Origin: an uncultured beta proteobacterium | Lineage (GTDB): Bacteria; Pseudomonadota; Gammaproteobacteria; Burkholderiales; Burkholderiaceae_C | Assembly (NCBI GenBank): GCA_903914985.1 | Contig: CAIWRE010000250.1 | Coordinates: forward strand, 1 to 9,786 | Direction of reading: 5' to 3' | DNA: 9,786 bases | Shown: piece after piece, positions 6,533 to 9,786 of the stretch | Layout of the letters: every line of letters begins with the position of its first letter | How positions within the stretch are numbered: position 1 is the first letter of the stretch | Made by a program: the position numbers and the translations under genes | Notes under the pieces: model-generated | Database searches by the model: none | What the model was told of the DNA's origin: nothing | Seen by the model: the letters and a program-made list of their open reading frames with translations, nothing else

Positions 6533-7344
6533 GCAAGACTGCACAGACCCCCGCGGGCAACACGCCTGTGGCGCTTGAATTGCGCGATGTGCGCAAGAGT
6601 TTTGGCAAGACCGAAATCATTCGTGGCACGAGCTTGGCAGTACACCAGGGCGAGCGGGTTGCCATCATTGGCCCCAATGGCGCTGGTAAGTCCACCCTGT
6701 TCAACCTGATCAGTGGCCGCATGGCACCTACCAGTGGCGATATTTTGCTGAACAACCACCTCATCAATGGCAAAAAGCCATTTGAGATCAACCGGCTGGG
6801 CCTCTCCCGCAGCTTCCAGATCACCAATATCTTCCCCCAACTCAGCGTGTTTGAGAACCTGCGCTGCAGCGTGCTGTGGAGCCTGGGCTACGGCTACACC
6901 TTTCTGAAGTTTCTGGTGGACCTGGACGACGCCAACGCCCGCGCCAAGGAGTTGATGGAAATGATCGGGTTGGACAAGAAGCGCGACGTGGTCGCCTTGA
7001 ACCTGACCTATGCCGAGCAGCGTGCCTTGGAGGTAGGTATCACCATCGCCGGTGGTGCCAACGTGATCTTGCTGGACGAACCCACGGCCGGCATGAGCAA
7101 AAGTGAAACCACCCGCTTCATCAGCCTGATCAAACAAGTGACCGAGGGCAAAACTTTGCTGACGGTGGAGCACGATATGGGCGTGGTGTTCGGCCTGGCC
7201 GACCGCATTGCGGTGCTGGTGTACGGCGAAGTGATCGCGTTTGACACGCCCGACGCAGTGCGCGCCAGCGCCCGGGTACAAGAAGCGTATTTGGGCTCTT
7301 CGGTGGCTGAAGCCCAGGCCGGTGAATCGGCACAAGGACATTGA
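6529..7344 (+). CDS. livG: Liv-type ABC transporter ATP-binding protein LivG
   Basis: Cytoplasmic ATPase subunit pairing with LivF to power the LivHM permease. It has 271 residues. Walker A is GPNGAGKST (48-56, Lys54), the Q-loop glutamine is Gln97 in RSFQITNIFPQ, Walker B is VILLDEP with Asp183 and catalytic Glu184, and the switch histidine is His215 in VEHD. The ABC signature reads LTYAEQR (159-165), while LivG relatives usually have LxYGxQR; the key glycine is Ala162. The C-terminal tail (DTPDAVRASARVQEAYLG) is the BCAA-transporter ATPase tail. The start at 6529 overlaps the livM stop (ATGA) and has AGGAG at 6517-6521, seven bases away. The ending AEAQAGESAQGH is low in complexity and likely flexible. 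Confidence 0.94.
   Translation: MSKTAQTPAGNTPVALELRDVRKSFGKTEIIRGTSLAVHQGERVAIIGPNGAGKSTLFNLISGRMAPTSGDILLNNHLINGKKPFEINRLGLSRSFQITNIFPQLSVFENLRCSVLWSLGYGYTFLKFLVDLDDANARAKELMEMIGLDKKRDVVALNLTYAEQRALEVGITIAGGANVILLDEPTAGMSKSETTRFISLIKQVTEGKTLLTVEHDMGVVFGLADRIAVLVYGEVIAFDTPDAVRASARVQEAYLGSSVAEAQAGESAQGH
7334..7338 (+). promoter_or_regulatory. Ribosome binding site AAGGA that fixes the livF start
   Basis: AAGGA inside the end of livG lies eight bases before the ATG at 7347. It favours that ATG over the in-frame TTG at 7341, which overlaps the livG stop codon. Confidence 0.75.
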
Positions 7345-7346
7345 AC

Positions 7347-8042
7347 ATGCTGCAAGTTTCTGATTTACAAGCGTTTTATGGCAAGAGCCATGTGCTCCAC
7401 GGTGTCAACCTGCAGGTGGGCGAGGGTGAAATTGTCGCCTTGCTCGGCCGCAACGGATCGGGCCGCTCCACCACCGCCAAAGCCATCATGGGCATGGTGG
7501 AGAGCCAGGGTTCGGTGCTGTGGAATGGCCAGCAAATCCAAGGCCGCAAGTCTTATGAAATTGCCAATCTGGGCGTGGGCTATGTGCCGGAAAACCGCGA
7601 CATTTTTCCCAAGCTGACGGTGCACCAAAACCTCTTGCTGGGCCAAAAACGCGCGAACAAAAAGCCGCGCTGGTCCTTTGAGGACATGTACCAGATATTC
7701 CCCCGCCTCAAAGAACGCGAACACACGGAAGCCGGTGTGCTCTCCGGCGGTGAGCAGCAAATGCTCACCCTGTGCCGCACCTTGATGGGCGACCCTGACC
7801 TCATCATCATCGACGAGCCGACCGAAGGCCTGGCGCCCAAAATTGTGGAATTGGTGGCCAGCTACCTGCAGGCCTTGCGGGCGCGCGGGCTGTCGGTGCT
7901 CCTGATTGAGCAAAAACTCACGATCGCGATGGAAATATCGGACCGCTGTCTGGTCATGGGCCACGGAAGCATCGTGTTCGAGGGTAGCCCGCAGGCGCTG
8001 CGCGCCGACAGCGCGGTGCGCAAAGAGTGGCTGGAAGTCTGA
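7347..8042 (+). CDS. livF: Liv-type ABC transporter ATP-binding protein LivF with Arg in Walker A
   Basis: Second cytoplasmic ATPase subunit of the importer, 231 residues. It opens MLQVSDLQAFYGKSHVLHGV, typical of LivF. Walker A is GRNGSGRST (34-42) with Arg40 where the phosphate-binding Lys is expected. Codons 37-43 are clean and in frame, so this is not a frameshift. The segment VPENRDIFPKLTV matches the LivF Q-loop region, normally PEGRxxF. The signature LSGGEQQ (132-138) is canonical, and Walker B is LIIIDEP with Asp156 and Glu157. The switch position is Gln189 (IEQK) rather than His, as in LivF proteins generally. The start codon lies two bases after the livG stop. It is the last gene of the transporter operon; no strong terminator follows. 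Confidence 0.93.
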   Translation: MLQVSDLQAFYGKSHVLHGVNLQVGEGEIVALLGRNGSGRSTTAKAIMGMVESQGSVLWNGQQIQGRKSYEIANLGVGYVPENRDIFPKLTVHQNLLLGQKRANKKPRWSFEDMYQIFPRLKEREHTEAGVLSGGEQQMLTLCRTLMGDPDLIIIDEPTEGLAPKIVELVASYLQALRARGLSVLLIEQKLTIAMEISDRCLVMGHGSIVFEGSPQALRADSAVRKEWLEV

Positions 8043-8058
8043 CGCAGCAGTCCCTGCC

Positions 8059-8099
8059 GTGACAAAAGGGGCCTGCCGCACACAGAATGCCCCTACAAT
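8059..8099 (+). promoter_or_regulatory. Candidate promoter(s) for the beta-oxidation gene
   Basis: GTGACA (8059-8064) and CAGAAT (8083-8088) are separated by 18 bases and resemble a sigma70 promoter. A better -10 hexamer, TACAAT (8094-8099), lacks a good -35. With either choice, transcription would begin just before or within the palindrome at 8103-8128, which places that site where a repressor would block initiation or early elongation. Called by eye. Confidence 0.4.
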
Positions 8100-8102
8100 T
8101 TA

Positions 8103-8128
8103 CAAAAAAGAACGATCGTTCTATTTTG
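8103..8128. promoter_or_regulatory. 26-bp near-perfect palindrome, probable TetR-family operator
   Basis: The core AGAACGATCGTTCT (8109-8122) is a perfect 14-bp palindrome. Beyond one A/A mismatch (8108/8123), CAAAA (8103-8107) pairs with TTTTG (8124-8128), giving 12 of 13 symmetric pairs. There is no loop, so a protein-bound operator is more likely than an RNA hairpin. Symmetric sites with a CGATCG centre are typical of TetR-family repressors. Betaproteobacteria are known to control fatty acid degradation with the TetR-family regulator FadP, making it a reasonable candidate, but I cannot check the consensus here. No regulator gene is in the window. Confidence 0.65.
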
Positions 8129-8183
8129 ATGATTTCCTGTTCCCCGCCTTTAACTTCGTTCATTCACTTCAAGGATTGAAAGC

Positions 8184-9786
8184 ATGACTGCCCACTACCA
8201 GGTTCACGGCGATATTGCCGTCATTACCCTCGACAACCCGCCGGTTAACGGCCTGGGTCTGTCCACCCGTCAGGGCATTGCCCACGGCATGGAGCAAGCC
8301 CTTGCCGACGCGGCGGTCACCTCTATCGTGATCACCGGCGCTGGCAAAGCCTTTTCCGGCGGCGCAGACATTCGCGAGTTTGGCTCGTCCAAGGCAATGC
8401 AGGAACCCAACCTCAACAGCGTGATCACCTTGCTTGAAAAATCGACCAAGCCGGTTGTTGCTGCCATCCACACCGTGGCCATGGGCGGCGGTCTGGAACT
8501 CGCATTGGGCTGCCACTACCGTGTGGTTGCACCTGGTACCAGCATTGCGCTGCCTGAAGTCAAACTCGGATTGCTCCCCGGTGCCGGTGGTACGCAGCGT
8601 TTGCCGCGCGCCCTGGGTGTGGAACCCGCGCTCAACATGATCGTCAGCGGCGAGTCCATCAAGGCCGAAATGCTGGCCATGCTGCCCGGTCAAAAACTGT
8701 TTGACAAGGTTGCCGCATCACCTGCGTCTCTGGCGGAAGAGGCTTTTGTCTTTGCGCGCTCTGTGGCGGCGACACGCCCCTTGCCTTTGGTGCGCGACCT
8801 GCCTTGCAAGCATCCCCTGGGCGATGCGTACTTTCAGTTCGTGCGCAACATGGTGGGCGCGGTGTCCAAAAATTTCCCCGCACCCTTGCAATGCGTGGAT
8901 GCGGTGGAAGCCGCGACGACCAGCCGTTTTGACGCCGGCATGGCCAAAGAGCGTGAGATCTTCATCAAGCTGATGTGGACCTCTGAGAGCCGGGCGCTGC
9001 GCCACCTGTTCCTGGGTGAGCGCGCCGCCTCCAAGATTCCGGATGTGCCGTCTGACACCCCGCTGCGCGACATCCAAAGCGTGGCCATCATTGGCGCGGG
9101 CACCATGGGTGGTGGCATTGCCATGAACTTCATGAACGCCGGTGTGCCGGTCAAGATGCTGGAAATGAAACAAGAAGCCTTGGACCGTGGCCTGGCCACC
9201 ATCCGTGGCAACTACGAAGCCCAGGTCAAAAAAGGCAAGCTCAAGCAAGCCAAGTTGGATGAACGCATGGCGCTTCTGTCCACCACCCTGAGCTACGACG
9301 ACCTGAGCGGCACCGACATGGTGATTGAGGCAGTATTTGAAGAAATCGGCGTCAAGGAAGCCGTGTTCAAAGAACTCGACCGCGTAATGAAGCCGGGTGC
9401 CATCCTGGCCTCCAACACGTCCACTTTGGACTTGAACAAGATTGCCTCGTTTACCAAGCGTCCTCAGGACGTGGTGGGCCTGCATTTCTTCAGCCCCGCC
9501 AACGTCATGAAGCTGCTCGAAGTCGTGCGCGGTGAGAAGACCGCCATCGACGTCATGGCCACGGTCATGGCCGTGGCCAAGAAGATCCGCAAAACTGCGG
9601 TGGTGTCCGGCGTGTGCGACGGCTTTATCGGTAACCGCATGATTGAGCAATATGGCCGCCAAGGTGGCTTTTTGCTCGACGAAGGCTGCACGCCCGAGCA
9701 GGTCGACAAGGCGATGGAAAAGTTCGGTATGGCCATGGGCCCGTTCCGCATGGGCGACTTGGCTGGCAACGACATTGGCTGGGCCA
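8184..9786 (+). CDS. Bifunctional enoyl-CoA hydratase / 3-hydroxyacyl-CoA dehydrogenase (FadB/FadJ/MFE-1 type), cut by right window edge
   Basis: It catalyses two beta-oxidation steps: hydration of 2-enoyl-CoA, then NAD-dependent oxidation of L-3-hydroxyacyl-CoA. 534 full codons are present of an expected 700 or so. The N-terminal crotonase domain (about 1-190) has AGKAFSGGADIREF, then GGGLE with Glu105 and LPEVKLGLLPGAGG with Glu125. This catalytic pair has the same 20-residue spacing as E. coli FadB Glu119/Glu139. The NAD-binding domain begins with IIGAGTMGGGIA (302-313). Dehydrogenase active-site residues are Ser413 (SNTST), His434 (GLHFFSP), Glu446 and Asn484 (GFIGNR), at the spacing of the human enzyme (S137, H158, E170, N208). 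The C-terminal domain is entered (GPFRMGDLAGND) but not completed. AAGGA at 8171-8175 lies eight bases before the ATG. A thiolase partner, if any, is outside the window. FadB and FadJ cannot be told apart here. Confidence 0.94.
   Translation, partial: MTAHYQVHGDIAVITLDNPPVNGLGLSTRQGIAHGMEQALADAAVTSIVITGAGKAFSGGADIREFGSSKAMQEPNLNSVITLLEKSTKPVVAAIHTVAMGGGLELALGCHYRVVAPGTSIALPEVKLGLLPGAGGTQRLPRALGVEPALNMIVSGESIKAEMLAMLPGQKLFDKVAASPASLAEEAFVFARSVAATRPLPLVRDLPCKHPLGDAYFQFVRNMVGAVSKNFPAPLQCVDAVEAATTSRFDAGMAKEREIFIKLMWTSESRALRHLFLGERAASKIPDVPSDTPLRDIQSVAIIGAGTMGGGIAMNFMNAGVPVKMLEMKQEALDRGLATIRGNYEAQVKKGKLKQAKLDERMALLSTTLSYDDLSGTDMVIEAVFEEIGVKEAVFKELDRVMKPGAILASNTSTLDLNKIASFTKRPQDVVGLHFFSPANVMKLLEVVRGEKTAIDVMATVMAVAKKIRKTAVVSGVCDGFIGNRMIEQYGRQGGFLLDEGCTPEQVDKAMEKFGMAMGPFRMGDLAGNDIGWA

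Noticed and set aside
6325..7341. Minus-strand open frame of 338 codons
   Set aside because: It lies opposite the livM end and livG, which have complete motifs, operon-style overlaps and a ribosome binding site. Its product is Gln/His/Val-rich in the manner of antisense frames in GC-rich genes.
7341..7346. TTG start for livF two codons before the ATG
   Set aside because: AAGGA spacing suits the ATG at 7347, and LivF proteins usually begin at MLxV.
8067..8094. AGGGGC / GCCCCT inverted repeat after livF as a possible terminator
   Set aside because: The stem is only 6 bp with a 16-base loop and no T-run follows; it overlaps the candidate promoter, so it is not called as a terminator.
9556..9579. 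9-bp inverted repeat (TGGCCACGG / CCGTGGCCA, 6-base loop)
   Set aside because: It lies inside the dehydrogenase coding region, encodes a normal helix segment (MATVMAVAKK), has no T-run and is explained by Ala/Val codon use.
8718..9662. Minus-strand open frame of 314 codons
   Set aside because: Antisense to the hydratase/dehydrogenase gene, whose active-site residues are all in place. The His/Gly/Gln-rich product resembles no family I know.

Overview
The window reads as ordinary chromosomal DNA of a betaproteobacterium, most probably a Comamonadaceae-type Burkholderiales (Rhodoferax/Polaromonas/Acidovorax-like). The basis is the GC-rich coding style and the type of Liv-family transporter set linked to acyl-CoA genes. 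This placement rests on protein character, not on a search. I see no mobile element, CRISPR array, tRNA or rRNA, and no gap between genes longer than about 145 bases.

Layout: (1) 1-981, minus strand, the N-terminal 327 codons of selO (protein AMPylase), running off the left edge. (2) 982-1124, a divergent intergenic spacer. (3) 1125-2753, plus strand, an AlkK-like fatty acyl-CoA synthetase. (4) 2891-4126, a secreted Liv-type ABC solute-binding protein, followed by a strong hairpin plus T-run at 4145-4190. (5) 4218-8042, livH, livM, livG and livF, tightly packed (4-base ATGA overlaps at livH/livM and livM/livG, 2-base gap at livG/livF). (6) 8043-8183, a promoter region with a near-perfect 26-bp palindrome. 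(7) 8184 to the right edge, a FadB/MFE-type enoyl-CoA hydratase/3-hydroxyacyl-CoA dehydrogenase, cut at the window end after 534 codons.

How the genes fit together: an acyl-CoA ligase, a high-affinity ABC importer and a beta-oxidation enzyme lie in one orientation. The likely scheme is uptake of an external carboxylic acid (fatty, dicarboxylic or aromatic/phenylalkanoic acid), activation to a CoA thioester, then beta-oxidation. By eye, the solute-binding protein lacks the acidic residue that binds the amino group in LivJ, which favours a substrate other than a branched-chain amino acid.

Most notable observations: LivF has Arg instead of Lys in Walker A, and LivG has a degenerate signature motif. 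Both changes map to the same composite ATP site, so the transporter appears to have one canonical and one degenerate ATPase site. The palindrome before the beta-oxidation gene looks like a TetR-family operator. The hairpin between the binding-protein gene and livH probably sets their expression ratio. I found no convincing wholly new system; this is a catabolic transport locus with several testable peculiarities.
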